Source of the DNA: an uncultured Clostridia bacterium | GTDB taxonomy: Bacteria > Bacillota > Clostridia > Oscillospirales > Ruminococcaceae | NCBI GenBank assembly: GCA_944388075.1 | Contig: CALXHI010000016.1 | Coordinates: forward strand, 1 to 42,519 | Length of the DNA: 42,519 nucleotides | Direction: 5' to 3' | Shown: positions 16,696-25,928 of the stretch, piece after piece | How positions within the stretch are numbered: position 1 is the first letter of the stretch | Layout of the letters: the number at the start of each line of letters is the position of its first letter | The notes under the pieces: generated by a model | The model's input: the letters and a program-made list of their open reading frames with translations, nothing else | What the model was told of the DNA's origin: nothing | The model's database searches: none | Position numbers and translations under genes: made by a program

Positions 16696-18536
16696 GATGA
16701 TTTTCCTCCCTTCGGGGACTTCGCTCTGCGAATGACAGTCGGCGGCTCTGCGGGAATCAAACAATGCGGATCGCTGCCAATCAAATCACGCCGTCCGGCT
16801 CGCATCAATGCCGCACGAATCACAGCATCATTCTCCGGCTTGAAATATTGCAGCAATGCACGCTGTTCCGCTTTTTCCTTTGCTGTTCTCGGTACATAAA
16901 CAGGTTCCATCGTATACGGATTCAGACCGGTATAGAACATACAGGTGGAAATTGTGCCGGGTGTCGGGTAGAAATCCTGTACCTGCTCCGGACGAATCCC
17001 CTCCTCCTTCAAAAAGCATGCCAACGCAATGGCATCTCGCAGTGTACTGCCCGGATGAGAACTCATCAGATAAGGCACAAGATACTGCTCAAGATTCATG
17101 CTTTTTGTCAGCTCATAGAATCGCTTTTGGAATTTGCGGTAGGTTTCGATATGGGGCTTTCCCATCGCATCCAAAACATCCGATGCACAGTGCTCCGGCG
17201 CAACCTTCAGCTGTCCGCTGACATGATGACGTACCAATTCTCGGAAGAATTGATCATTTTTGTCACACATCAAATAATCATAACGAATGCCCGATCGAAT
17301 GAATACTCGTTTGACTTTGGGTAATGCACGCAGCTTTTGGAGCAGCCGCAAATATTCCGTATGATCCGCATGAAGATTCTTGCAGGGTGTCGATGCCAGA
17401 CATTTGCGCCCCTTGCATAAACCGCTTTGCAGCTGCTTATCACAGGACGGATGGCGGAAATTGGCAGTCGGACCGCCAACATCATGCAGATAGCCTTTGA
17501 AATCAGGCAAGGTCGTCAGCAGCTTGGCTTCTTCGAGTACCGACTCCTCACTGCGGGTTGTGATTTTTCGTCCCTGATGCAGGGCAATCGAGCAGAAGTT
17601 ACAGAATCCAAAGCAACCACGGTTGTGCGTAATGGAAAAGCGTACCTCCTGAATCGCCGGAACACCACCCTCCGACTCATACATCGGATGATAAGTTCTC
17701 GCATAGGGCAGACGGTAAACAGCATCCATCTCCTCCTGCGTCAATGAAAATGCGGGCGGATTTTGTACGAGCATTTGGTTGCCGTGCCGCTGAATGATAC
17801 GCTTGCCATAGACCTCATCCTGCTGGTCATACTGAATGCGGCATGCCTTGGCATACGCCTCTTTCTTTTCACAGACCTGCGTATAGGACGGGCATTCGGC
17901 ACAGCCATAGGGCGTTTCCGAAGGTGCAGTCAAGTAGCAGGTACCCCGGACATCTCGGATTTCCGAAACCGGTACGCCATCTCGTAGCATAGCCGCAATC
18001 TGCGAGATGCTCCGTTCACCCATGCCGAACATCAGCAAATCGGCATCACTCTCTACCAGAATCGATGGCCGCACCGCATCATCCCAATAATCATAATGTG
18101 CAAATCGTCGGAGCGATGCTTCCAGCCCACCAATCAGAATCGGGATATCTTTGCCGTAAATCTTCCGCAGCATTTGGCAGTAGACAATCACGGCACGATC
18201 GGGTCGTTTCCCTGCCTTGTTACCTGCCGAATAGGCATCATCGCTGCGGCGTTTCTTTGCAGCGGTATAGTGTGCGACCATGCTGTCGATATTGCCGGCT
18301 GTGACCAAAAAGCCCAGTCTTGGTCTGCCAAATCGCAGAAAATCGGTTTCACTGCGCCAATTGGGCTGTGGCAGGATTGCAACCGAATACCCTTGGGCTG
18401 CCAACACACGAGAGATGATAGCAACGCCAAAGCTCGGGTGATCGACATAGGCATCTCCCGTAATATACACAAAATCCGGCTGTGTCACACCTGCCGATAT
18501 CAACTCTTCCGGTGTGACCGGTAAAAACTGTTCCAT
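16599..18536 (-). CDS. YgiQ family radical SAM protein
   Basis: A 645-aa radical S-adenosylmethionine protein of the YgiQ/UPF0313 family; the reaction is unknown. The radical SAM 4Fe-4S motif CFGFCNFC (CxxxCxxC) lies near residue 317, preceded by RFSITHNRG. An N-terminal B12-binding-like region precedes it (ILIGGLEASLRRFAHYDYWDD). Other family features are HLHDVGGPTANFR-like text (YLHDVGGPTANFR), KVAPEHC and QDFYPTPGTISTCMFYTG. The last about 40 residues are Lys/Ser-rich (ending KQAKKKKGLS) and are the part overlapping the MBL gene. The start at 18536 (MEQFLPVTPEEL) follows a GAAAGGAG ribosome binding site; in-frame upstream ATGs lie within the preceding terminator and gene and are rejected. 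Confidence 0.9.
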   Translation of the reverse strand: MEQFLPVTPEELISAGVTQPDFVYITGDAYVDHPSFGVAIISRVLAAQGYSVAILPQPNWRSETDFLRFGRPRLGFLVTAGNIDSMVAHYTAAKKRRSDDAYSAGNKAGKRPDRAVIVYCQMLRKIYGKDIPILIGGLEASLRRFAHYDYWDDAVRPSILVESDADLLMFGMGERSISQIAAMLRDGVPVSEIRDVRGTCYLTAPSETPYGCAECPSYTQVCEKKEAYAKACRIQYDQQDEVYGKRIIQRHGNQMLVQNPPAFSLTQEEMDAVYRLPYARTYHPMYESEGGVPAIQEVRFSITHNRGCFGFCNFCSIALHQGRKITTRSEESVLEEAKLLTTLPDFKGYLHDVGGPTANFRHPSCDKQLQSGLCKGRKCLASTPCKNLHADHTEYLRLLQKLRALPKVKRVFIRSGIRYDYLMCDKNDQFFRELVRHHVSGQLKVAPEHCASDVLDAMGKPHIETYRKFQKRFYELTKSMNLEQYLVPYLMSSHPGSTLRDAIALACFLKEEGIRPEQVQDFYPTPGTISTCMFYTGLNPYTMEPVYVPRTAKEKAEQRALLQYFKPENDAVIRAALMRAGRRDLIGSDPHCLIPAEPPTVIRRAKSPKGGKSSCRKSQKTVGTSSAATKKQNADKQAKKKKGLS

Positions 18537-18560
18537 ATCGCACTCCTTTCCATTGATGAG

Positions 18561-18596
18561 AAAACAGCAATGGCAAAGCATTCCACTTGCCATTGC
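18561..18596 (-). terminator. Terminator after ftsK/spoIIIE
   Basis: On the minus strand the 10-bp stem GCAATGGCAA / TTGCCATTGC (arms at 18587-18596 and 18567-18576) is followed by TGTTTT. It is 8 bases after the spoIIIE stop and 24 bases before ygiQ, giving partial separation of the two genes. Confidence 0.65.
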
Positions 18597-18604
18597 CGCT
18601 CTCG

Positions 18605-21394
18605 TCAATGTGTCACATTGCCGCCGTTGGCTGCGATTCGCAGCTTCCATTCCGTCAATTCCTGTGGCGACATCAATACCTTTCTGGGCTTGGCACCCTC
18701 AGACGGTCCGACAATACCACGCGATTCCAATTCCTCCACAATGCGTGCGGCTCTTGCATATCCAAGCTTCAAACGGCGTTGCAGTGCCGTTGTCGAGAGC
18801 TGTCCCATATCGACCGCAAGCTCTGCTGCTTTGACAAGCAGTACATCATCGCTGTTGGACTCATGGCTATCGTCTGTGCCACCGGATGATTTCTCACCCT
18901 TCGCCGTCGGGACATTCTGCTCTACTGCCTCTATAATTTCCGCATCGTATTCGGTCGTGCTGCCGCTCTTCAGGAAACCGGTTACAGCCTCGACTTCCGC
19001 ATCCGAACAGAAACAGCCCTGTACACGCTTCGGCTCCCTCCAGCCATTCGGATAAAACAGCAGGTCGCCGTTGCCGAGTAAGGTTTCCGCACCGGGACAG
19101 TCGAGAATGTTTCTTGAATCTTGCATCGACTTGACGCTCATGCCAATACGGCTTGGCACATTGGACTTGATTAGACCGGTAATCACATCAACCGTCGGGC
19201 GCTGTGTTGCGATAATCAGGTGCATGCCTGCCGCTCTCGCTTTCTGTGCGATGCGAATGACAGCAGACTCAACCTCCTTCGATGAAGTCATCATCAAATC
19301 CGCAAACTCATCAATCATAATCAGAATCTGCGGCAGTTTCTTCATACCGGGATTGCGTTCCGCCACCGCATTGTATCCTTTCAAATCTCGCACGCCGTAT
19401 TGCGCACAGAGCGAATATCTCCGTTCCATTTCCAGTACTGCCCAGTTGAGTGCGCCGGCAGCTTTCTGCGGATTTGTCACAACCGGTATCAGCAGATGGG
19501 GAATGCCGTCATAGGGTGCAAACTCAACAACCTTCGGATCAATCAGCACCAGCTTCACATCCTCCGGCGACGCATGGAACAGAATGCTCATGATAATCGA
19601 GTTTGTGCAGACAGACTTACCCGAACCGGTCGCACCCGCAATGATCATATGCGGCATTTTGGCGATGTCGCCCAGAATGACATTGCCGTCAATGTCCTTC
19701 CCCACGGCAAAGGTCAACTTGCTTTTCGATTCCTGAAATGCAGGTGATTCCAGAATTTCACGCAAAGACACAATATCCTTCGTGTTGTTTGGTACTTCCA
19801 CGCCAACCGCCGGTTTCCCGGGTATCGGGGCTTCGATACGAACCGATTCGCCGCCCAGGTTCAGACCAATGTCGTTTGCCAAAGCAGTAATCTTCGAGAT
19901 TTTTACACCGGCTGCCGGCTGAATCTCATATCGAGTGACGGTCGGACCTCTGCGGATGCCGGTGATCCGTACCGACACGCCAAAGCTCGACAGCGTTTCG
20001 ACCAGCTGATGCCCCTTTTCTTTCAATTCCGCAGAACGATCGGCATCGTTTGCACTGTTGTCTGCGAGCTTCAAAAGACTGAGCGGCGGCATCACATACG
20101 GAATTGGCTCATTATCTTCATAGACGCCTGCATCCGGATCTGCGCCTTCTTCCACCCATGGCAGGACATTGCTGTCAGCGTTGCTGCTCTGTGCCGCATC
20201 TTCCACCAACGCATCAAAGTTTGCTTCTTCTTCCATTGTCATTTGGCTTAGAATCGACTGTGGGTTATCACCGAAAATCAGCGGATTACTGTCCTCTTGC
20301 ATTGGCTGACCGTTGTCGAAAATCGGAATGTCAATGTCAATATCGTCGAAAATCGCATTTCCTTTGGGCTTTTCTCGGTTATCAGGTTCGGACTCGGCGA
20401 CTGCTGCAGCAGAGTCTCTCGCTTTCCGACGGCTCTTTCGCTGAAAGCGAGGTTCGGGTTCTTGGATGGATTCGGCAGGCTCGGCTGCAACATTCACCGA
20501 AGGTTCGGGAATTTCGTTGTCCGCATCATCAAATTCCTCATTGTCTTCCGCCTCGTCATCGTCTTCATCCTCATCCTCGTACGCTTCATCTTCCTCGTCA
20601 TACGCATCCATGAGGTTGCCGATACAGCTGCGGAGTTTTTTCCAAACCCATACAAATGGTGAACATAACATACAGAAGCAATCCACAATGCCCTTGTTCG
20701 TCAACAGCATGATAAACACAAAGATGAACAGGATAATGACGATTTTGGCACCGATCTCATCGAACAGAAAGATCAGCGGCTCGGAAATCAAACCGGATAT
20801 CAGACCACCGCCCTTGAGATTCAGCCCATTGGAATAAAGCTGATCGAGCGTGTTTTTCATTCGATCAAACCAACCGGCGACATTCGCATCGGTCAAGGTA
20901 CGGTCGCCGAAATATATTTCGACAAACGCCGAACAGAATAAAATCAAAAATATGCCCCAAATAGCACGCACCGATGCCTGCTTATTGCGATCCTGACCGA
21001 TGAGAATTGCCGTGTAAATCAGAATGATCGGTACAAGAAATACGCCCACACCGAACAGACCTAGCAGTGCATTGTGCATCGCTGCCCACGCACGGTTTCC
21101 CGGAATGATTGCAATCAGCAGTACCAAGATACCGATTGCAAACAGCATGACCGACCAAAACTGATTGTTCATCGGTTTGGGTGGTTCTTGCTTCTTTTGC
21201 TGCTGCTTTGCTGGAGATTTGGTCTGCGGTTTGGCAGTTTTTGCAGGTCGTGATTTTTTTGCCGAGGATTTCTTGGCAGCGTAGGCAGTACTGCCGGAAC
21301 GCTTTGCAGTGGACCTTTTCGTGGTTGAGCGATTGCTCGAGGCGGCAGATTTCGATGCTGTTTTTCTCTGTCCGCTACTGCTCTGTTTTGCCAT
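18605..21394 (-). CDS. ftsK: DNA translocase FtsK/SpoIIIE
   Basis: Septal DNA pump that moves chromosomal DNA during division or into the forespore. The 929-aa protein has a Lys/Ser/Thr-rich basic N-terminus (1-75), about four membrane segments (77-235), an acidic, low-complexity linker (about 260-400, rich in Glu/Asp), then the RecA-like motor: Walker A GATGSGKSVCTN, Walker B IMIDEFADLMM, and TQRPTVDVITGLIKSNVPSRIG. The C-terminal gamma winged-helix (about 865-920; MGQLSTTALQRRLKLGYARAARI) reads KOPS/SRS-type sequences. FtsK and SpoIIIE cannot be separated by sequence alone here. uppP lies 36 bp upstream on the same strand. Confidence 0.95.
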   Translation of the reverse strand: MAKQSSSGQRKTASKSAASSNRSTTKRSTAKRSGSTAYAAKKSSAKKSRPAKTAKPQTKSPAKQQQKKQEPPKPMNNQFWSVMLFAIGILVLLIAIIPGNRAWAAMHNALLGLFGVGVFLVPIILIYTAILIGQDRNKQASVRAIWGIFLILFCSAFVEIYFGDRTLTDANVAGWFDRMKNTLDQLYSNGLNLKGGGLISGLISEPLIFLFDEIGAKIVIILFIFVFIMLLTNKGIVDCFCMLCSPFVWVWKKLRSCIGNLMDAYDEEDEAYEDEDEDDDEAEDNEEFDDADNEIPEPSVNVAAEPAESIQEPEPRFQRKSRRKARDSAAAVAESEPDNREKPKGNAIFDDIDIDIPIFDNGQPMQEDSNPLIFGDNPQSILSQMTMEEEANFDALVEDAAQSSNADSNVLPWVEEGADPDAGVYEDNEPIPYVMPPLSLLKLADNSANDADRSAELKEKGHQLVETLSSFGVSVRITGIRRGPTVTRYEIQPAAGVKISKITALANDIGLNLGGESVRIEAPIPGKPAVGVEVPNNTKDIVSLREILESPAFQESKSKLTFAVGKDIDGNVILGDIAKMPHMIIAGATGSGKSVCTNSIIMSILFHASPEDVKLVLIDPKVVEFAPYDGIPHLLIPVVTNPQKAAGALNWAVLEMERRYSLCAQYGVRDLKGYNAVAERNPGMKKLPQILIMIDEFADLMMTSSKEVESAVIRIAQKARAAGMHLIIATQRPTVDVITGLIKSNVPSRIGMSVKSMQDSRNILDCPGAETLLGNGDLLFYPNGWREPKRVQGCFCSDAEVEAVTGFLKSGSTTEYDAEIIEAVEQNVPTAKGEKSSGGTDDSHESNSDDVLLVKAAELAVDMGQLSTTALQRRLKLGYARAARIVEELESRGIVGPSEGAKPRKVLMSPQELTEWKLRIAANGGNVTH

Positions 21395-21430
21395 GACGGC
21401 TCCCTTCCTCTTTCTGTCTGTGATAAAGCC

Positions 21431-22261
21431 TTACAGCACGGAGGTGAACAACCAGTAGCCGAACGTGCCGATGCTCACAATCAGGGTGTAAATGGAAAAT
21501 ACATGAAAATTATCGGACTTAATCAGCCAGTTGACCATTTTGATTGCCAGAATACCGACCACTGCCGCAACAACAAATCCGATCAGTGTTGCAGGAATAT
21601 CCACCGTAATACCACCCGCATAGGCATCCTTCAGTTCCGAAAGACAGCCTGCCAAAATCGCCGGAATTCCCATAATAAAGGAATAACGAACGGCTGTATT
21701 TTTGTCCAGACCCCGAAACAAACCAGCACTGATCGTCGAGCCGGAACGGGAAACACCCGGAAATAGTGCCACGCACTGGAACAGTCCGATCACCAGCGCA
21801 TCCTTGACCGTAATTTCAGCGGGCGTTTTCGTGTTGTTTTTCACACGGTTTGCAAAGAACAGCAGTACCGATGTATATAAGAAGCAAAGTGCAAGAATCG
21901 GCAAACCGATATTCTCGAAAATATCCTTGATGAAGTAGCAGGGTACAAGCAATGACAGCGAAATGATCAGCATGATGATCATGCGGCGTTCGGGGTTCAT
22001 CTCGCTCCACTTGAATTTACCCGTAAACAAATCCTTTAGCAGAACACAAAATTCCTTGATTAATGCCCAGATGGTATCCCAGAATGCGATAAACACAGCA
22101 ACCAGTGTGCCCAAATGCAGGATCACCAGTAAGAATGTGCCTTCTTCAACACTCTGTCCGGTGATGGTTTGGTAGAGCTTCAGATGCCCGGAGCTTGATA
22201 CCGGCAGGAACTCCGTCAGCCCCTGAATGATCGCTTGAATGATTGCGTGAATGATTGACAT
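21431..22261 (-). CDS. uppP: Undecaprenyl-diphosphatase UppP (BacA)
   Basis: Integral membrane phosphatase that recycles undecaprenyl pyrophosphate to the monophosphate carrier for cell-wall synthesis; overexpression gives bacitracin resistance. The 276-aa protein has about eight membrane segments and both catalytic signatures: EFLPVSSSGHL near residue 17 and PGVSRSGSTISAG near residue 165. The start has a GGGAGGC ribosome binding site. It is transcribed from a minus-strand TTGACA-N17-TATGAT promoter, divergent from the proline-rich protein gene. Confidence 0.96.
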   Translation of the reverse strand: MSIIHAIIQAIIQGLTEFLPVSSSGHLKLYQTITGQSVEEGTFLLVILHLGTLVAVFIAFWDTIWALIKEFCVLLKDLFTGKFKWSEMNPERRMIIMLIISLSLLVPCYFIKDIFENIGLPILALCFLYTSVLLFFANRVKNNTKTPAEITVKDALVIGLFQCVALFPGVSRSGSTISAGLFRGLDKNTAVRYSFIMGIPAILAGCLSELKDAYAGGITVDIPATLIGFVVAAVVGILAIKMVNWLIKSDNFHVFSIYTLIVSIGTFGYWLFTSVL

Positions 22262-22360
22262 GAAGTCAGCCTCCCTTTCTCAAATCGGCAGCCAAGCTGC
22301 CATACTATTTTTTTTATATAATGGAAATCAGCACAAATGCTGCACCCTATAAACTCTTTA

Positions 22361-22389
22361 ATCATACCACATTTTTCTCTTGCTGTCAA
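22361..22389 (-). promoter_or_regulatory. Sigma-A promoter of uppP
   Basis: Minus strand TTGACA (22389-22384), 17 bases, TATGAT (22366-22361). The leader contains a short hairpin GGCAGC-CAA-GCTGCC (22286-22300) of unknown meaning. Nothing else is seen in the 22262-22588 gap. Confidence 0.75.
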
Positions 22390-22518
22390 GCCATAGTTTG
22401 AATCGAGATGAGAGCTTGAATTTTCTGTGAAATTTGGCGAACATCAACGATTTTTGAACGTCTTTTTTCCCTAATATACAAAATCGACTTGATTTTAGAT
22501 TTTTTTCTCTCAAAACTG

Positions 22519-22547
22519 TTGCTTTTTTTGCTGAAGTCGTGTATAAT
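22519..22547 (+). promoter_or_regulatory. Sigma-A promoter of the proline-rich protein gene
   Basis: TTGCTT (22519-22524), 17 bases, TATAAT (22542-22547), 41 bases before the chosen start. Confidence 0.7.
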
Positions 22548-22588
22548 GTATGGTATGGAATACTAATGTGGTTTGGAGGTATCCACTT

Positions 22589-24775
22589 ATGCATATCGAT
22601 CTCATTTCGGCAACCAAAACCGGAAAATCTGGAGCCAACGAAATTCATGGTACCGATAACGGAAAACGTACTGCCTGCGGTATCAACTTTACAAAGCCGG
22701 AAAACATCGGCCGCTATACCGCCATCGGCGAAATGACAGATGTGGCACAATTAACTTGTGAAAAATGTAAAACGATTCTTGCAAAACGAATCATCCGTGA
22801 ATCCAATCGTGAAATGGCTGCACTTCTGAAAGAAGAGCAACGGCAGCTTAAACGGGAACGTGCTGCCGCAAGAGGACACGCTCGTGATACGGTTGAAGTT
22901 CCTGCTGTGTCGCCGAGCAGCAGTGCTGCAAAGGGAACAGATGCTTCCTATGTGCCGCCGTCCATGCGTAAGGCTATGCAGCAAGCTGAGGATCCAATTA
23001 TGACGCCTCCACCGACTCCGCCAACCCCAGTTAGCATGACGCCACCACCTGCGCCCACGCCTGCTCCGGCACAAGATGATGTTTTAGCACAGTTTGCCAT
23101 TCCCGGTATGGGTGGTACGGTTTCCACGATGACACCACCGCCTGCACCTGCTCCGGCACAAGATGATGTTTTGGCACAGTTTGCCATTCCCGGTATGGGC
23201 GGTACGGTTTCCACGATGACACCACCGCCTGCACCTGCTCCGGTACAAGATGATGTTCTGGCACAATTTGCCATTCCCGGTATGGGTGGTACGGTTTCCC
23301 GAATAACACCACCGCCTGCGCCCACACCTGCTCCGGCACAAGATGATGTTTTGGCACAGTTTGCCATTCCCGGTACGGGTGGTACGGTTTCCACGATGAC
23401 ACCACCGCCTGCGCCTGCTCCGACACAGGATGAACTTCCGACTTTGGAGATTCCGGAGGTGCCCACATCCGGTCTAGGTCAGCGACCGAGTGATGAATTT
23501 CCGTCCGGTGTTTCTGCTACACAGCCTACAGAGCAGCAATCGCTCAATCCCTTTGATACTGTTGCCAATATTCTGTTTGACCGCAATGCCATTAACCAGG
23601 CAATGCCGCAGACGAATCCGAATATTCCGCTCGAGCCGACTATCGATGGTCTGGATGAAAGCAAAGGCTTTGTTGCATCGCTGCCTGAAAATGATGATTC
23701 CATTATCGAAGTCAATCCGCAGCCCGCTCCGGACGATTACGATCCGTTCCTTTCTGTGTCGCAGCAGAAATCCATGCAAACCGCTGTTGCACAGCCCGAG
23801 CCGATGCAGACACTGGAACCGATAACACCGCCGTCTGCACCGGAAATGCCGACACAAAGTCCGCTGACGGCTGCATTTGCACCAACCGGAACTCCAGAAT
23901 CCGTTCCGGAAATGCCGATGCCTGCGCCGATACCTTCGGCTGCTATGCCGAAACCCGCACCGATGCCGACCGCAGCACCGAACTATACACAGCCGGTACA
24001 AATGGAGATTCCTGCTGTACCGACCTCTGCACAGCCGACCTATGCGGCCCCCACTCCGCCGCCGTCACCCGTTTTGACGAATCCATATGGCGTGCCGCAG
24101 AACGGCATTCCACAGGCTGCGCCTTACCCGTATCCTCAGCAGCCTATTTACGGTCAGCCGCCTATGCAGCCCTATCCGACACAGACCATGCAAGGCAATA
24201 TGCCATATCCGGGTTATCCGCAGCAGCCCTACATGAATCCTTACGCACAGCCGCAGCCACAGACAAATCTCTTTTCCGTACCGGCAGCTGTGAAACCCAA
24301 GGCTCCCGGCACGCCAATGCCGCTTTTCGTGGGATATAGTGCAGACGGCCGTCAGGTTTTCCAGACTTATGACGAACAGGGCAATCCGATTCCCATTACC
24401 GAGCCGGTTTATTCTGCACCGCCGGAAGATGCGCCCAAGGCCGCACCTGCTATGCCTGCCGGTGGTGTACCTGTGTTGGATATGGATTCGCTGATGTCTG
24501 CCATGGGCATTCCGGATCCGAAGAAACAGGCAGAATCCGAAGGGAAAGCTGTACACTACACCGAGTACCAGATGCCGACTAAGAAAAAGAAAAAACCTGC
24601 CCCGCCCAAACCAACCGGTACTGCCGGATCATCTGCGGCACCGGATACACCCGTTTCTGCTGCGGAGGCAAAGCGTCGCAAAAAGCTCGACAAAATCAAC
24701 AGCGATTTTGAAAAGCAGCTGCGTGCCCGTGGCATTAATCCGGAAACCGGGGCTTACATCGGTGATAAGAAATAA
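22589..24775 (+). CDS. Proline-rich repeat protein with Cys-containing N-terminal domain, function unknown
   Basis: A 728-aa protein without signal peptide or membrane span, so probably cytoplasmic. Residues 1-85 form a compact domain with possible metal-binding cysteines (TACG and CEKCKT), followed by a charged helix (REMAALLKEEQRQLKRERAAA). Most of the rest is low-complexity Pro/Ala/Met/Gln sequence, including four near-identical units of 29 or 31 residues (23036-23395) containing DDVLAQFAIPG. The extreme C-terminus is ordered and basic: AKRRKKLDKINSDFEKQLRARGINPETGAYIG. The ATG at 22589 follows TTTGGAGGT; an upstream ATG at 22550 has no site. Bipartite ends joined by a flexible, repeat-variable linker suggest a scaffold or tether, but that is inference. 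Confidence 0.75.
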   Translation: MHIDLISATKTGKSGANEIHGTDNGKRTACGINFTKPENIGRYTAIGEMTDVAQLTCEKCKTILAKRIIRESNREMAALLKEEQRQLKRERAAARGHARDTVEVPAVSPSSSAAKGTDASYVPPSMRKAMQQAEDPIMTPPPTPPTPVSMTPPPAPTPAPAQDDVLAQFAIPGMGGTVSTMTPPPAPAPAQDDVLAQFAIPGMGGTVSTMTPPPAPAPVQDDVLAQFAIPGMGGTVSRITPPPAPTPAPAQDDVLAQFAIPGTGGTVSTMTPPPAPAPTQDELPTLEIPEVPTSGLGQRPSDEFPSGVSATQPTEQQSLNPFDTVANILFDRNAINQAMPQTNPNIPLEPTIDGLDESKGFVASLPENDDSIIEVNPQPAPDDYDPFLSVSQQKSMQTAVAQPEPMQTLEPITPPSAPEMPTQSPLTAAFAPTGTPESVPEMPMPAPIPSAAMPKPAPMPTAAPNYTQPVQMEIPAVPTSAQPTYAAPTPPPSPVLTNPYGVPQNGIPQAAPYPYPQQPIYGQPPMQPYPTQTMQGNMPYPGYPQQPYMNPYAQPQPQTNLFSVPAAVKPKAPGTPMPLFVGYSADGRQVFQTYDEQGNPIPITEPVYSAPPEDAPKAAPAMPAGGVPVLDMDSLMSAMGIPDPKKQAESEGKAVHYTEYQMPTKKKKKPAPPKPTGTAGSSAAPDTPVSAAEAKRRKKLDKINSDFEKQLRARGINPETGAYIGDKK
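23036..23395 (+). repeat. In-frame tandem repeat, four units of 93/87/87/93 bp
   Basis: Units start at 23036, 23129, 23216 and 23303, with a degenerate fifth beginning at 23396. Each encodes T-PPPAP-APAQDDVLAQFAIPGMGGTVS with few changes; the 93-bp units carry two extra codons (Pro-Thr). Near identity at the DNA level implies recent expansion and likely copy-number variation between strains. Confidence 0.95.
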
Positions 24776-24793
24776 GCCAATATGATTTGACAG

Positions 24794-24833
24794 TTCAGCA
24801 GCGGCATCGTCTTTCTGTCGCTGCTGAATTTTT
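24794..24833 (+). terminator. Rho-independent terminator after the proline-rich protein gene
   Basis: Stem TTCAGCAGCG (24794-24803) with CGCTGCTGAA (24819-24828), then TTTTT. The ribosome binding site of the next gene follows directly (CGGAGGA), so some read-through into it is likely because no separate promoter was recognised. Confidence 0.8.
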
Positions 24834-24845
24834 CGGAGGATAATT

Positions 24846-25895
24846 ATGGAGAATCCAACCTATTGCAATCAAGAAATTGAGCAGCCTACACCAAGCTATG
24901 CCGACCCCGCCGAGGCCAAAGCCGCATACAACCGTGTGACACTGAATTTAATGCTCTATGCCGTAATCGGAACGGTGCTTGCCATGCTCGCTATGGTTTT
25001 GATGCAGTTTGTCTTTGATGACAATGTGCCGCTTTGGGCATCCTATTTGAGCTCCTTTGTCCCGATGTATTGCGTCGCATTTCCGATTTATCTGCTGGTT
25101 GCCAAGAATCAGCCAAAAACTGTGCCGGAACAGCATGACATGAAAATTTGGCAAATCCTGCTTGCATTTTGTATGTGTGAAGGCATTGCTATCGCAGGCA
25201 ATTACCTCGGCACGATGATCAATGCCATCCTGTCCGCCATTCTCGGTTGGGACACCAGCTATACCGGTTTGGAAGAAGGTATCTTCAGCGATGCCTCCTT
25301 GTTGTTTATTTCCATTGCTGTGCTGATTGCGCCGATCATTGAGGAAATACTGTTCCGCAAAATTTTGATTGACCGCATTCGCAAGTACGGAGATGGTATT
25401 GCAATTGCGGTGTCCGGCTTGCTATTCGGTCTGTTCCATGGAAATCTCACACAGTTTTTCTATGCAGCCGGTGTTGGATTCCTGTTTGCATTCATCTATG
25501 TGCGCACCGGAAAAGTACGCTATTCCATCATTTTGCATATGATGCTAAACTTCTGCGGATCGGCACTGCCCTTCTTCTTTCTCAAAGACCTCGACATCGA
25601 ACAGCTCAACGCAATCCTTTCCGGTTCTACTGATATGAATCTTCTCTTGGATATCTTGAAGGATATGATTCCCTACCTGATTTATGTCTGTTTCCTCTAT
25701 ATGATTGTCATTACCGGCATTGTTTTGCTCTGTGTGTTTCGCAAACGGTTTACGGTTCCTGCACCGGAAGCACCGCTGGCACCCGGTATCAAACTCAAAA
25801 CCATTTGCGGTAACATTGGCTTTATTCTCTTTACGCTCTACTGTGTTGCCAATATTGTTATTACCATTTTGAGCGGTATGCAGCTTACAGAGTGA
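24846..25895 (+). CDS. CPBP-family intramembrane metalloprotease
   Basis: A 349-aa polytopic membrane protein of the CAAX protease/bacteriocin-processing (CPBP, Abi) family. About eight membrane segments are visible. The active-site motifs are PIIEEILFRKILIDRI (the EExxxR motif), FGLFHGNLTQF (the FxxxH motif) and HMMLNFCG (HxxxN). Members mature peptides or act in bacteriocin self-immunity; the substrate here is unknown. The soluble N-terminus of about 35 residues precedes the first span. The start has a CGGAGGATAATT ribosome binding site. feoAB follows after 33 bp on the same strand. Confidence 0.85.
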   Translation: MENPTYCNQEIEQPTPSYADPAEAKAAYNRVTLNLMLYAVIGTVLAMLAMVLMQFVFDDNVPLWASYLSSFVPMYCVAFPIYLLVAKNQPKTVPEQHDMKIWQILLAFCMCEGIAIAGNYLGTMINAILSAILGWDTSYTGLEEGIFSDASLLFISIAVLIAPIIEEILFRKILIDRIRKYGDGIAIAVSGLLFGLFHGNLTQFFYAAGVGFLFAFIYVRTGKVRYSIILHMMLNFCGSALPFFFLKDLDIEQLNAILSGSTDMNLLLDILKDMIPYLIYVCFLYMIVITGIVLLCVFRKRFTVPAPEAPLAPGIKLKTICGNIGFILFTLYCVANIVITILSGMQLTE

Positions 25896-25928
25896 GCTCA
25901 TATTGAAACATACAGAAAGGAATTAAAC

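Noticed and set aside
22286..22300. GGCAGC-CAA-GCTGCC hairpin as a terminator or riboswitch part
   Set aside because: Only 6 bp, no gene reads into it on the plus strand, and no aptamer features surround it in the uppP leader.
23036..23420. Tandem repeats considered as a CRISPR array
   Set aside because: Units are contiguous, in frame, encode protein, and there are no unique spacers.
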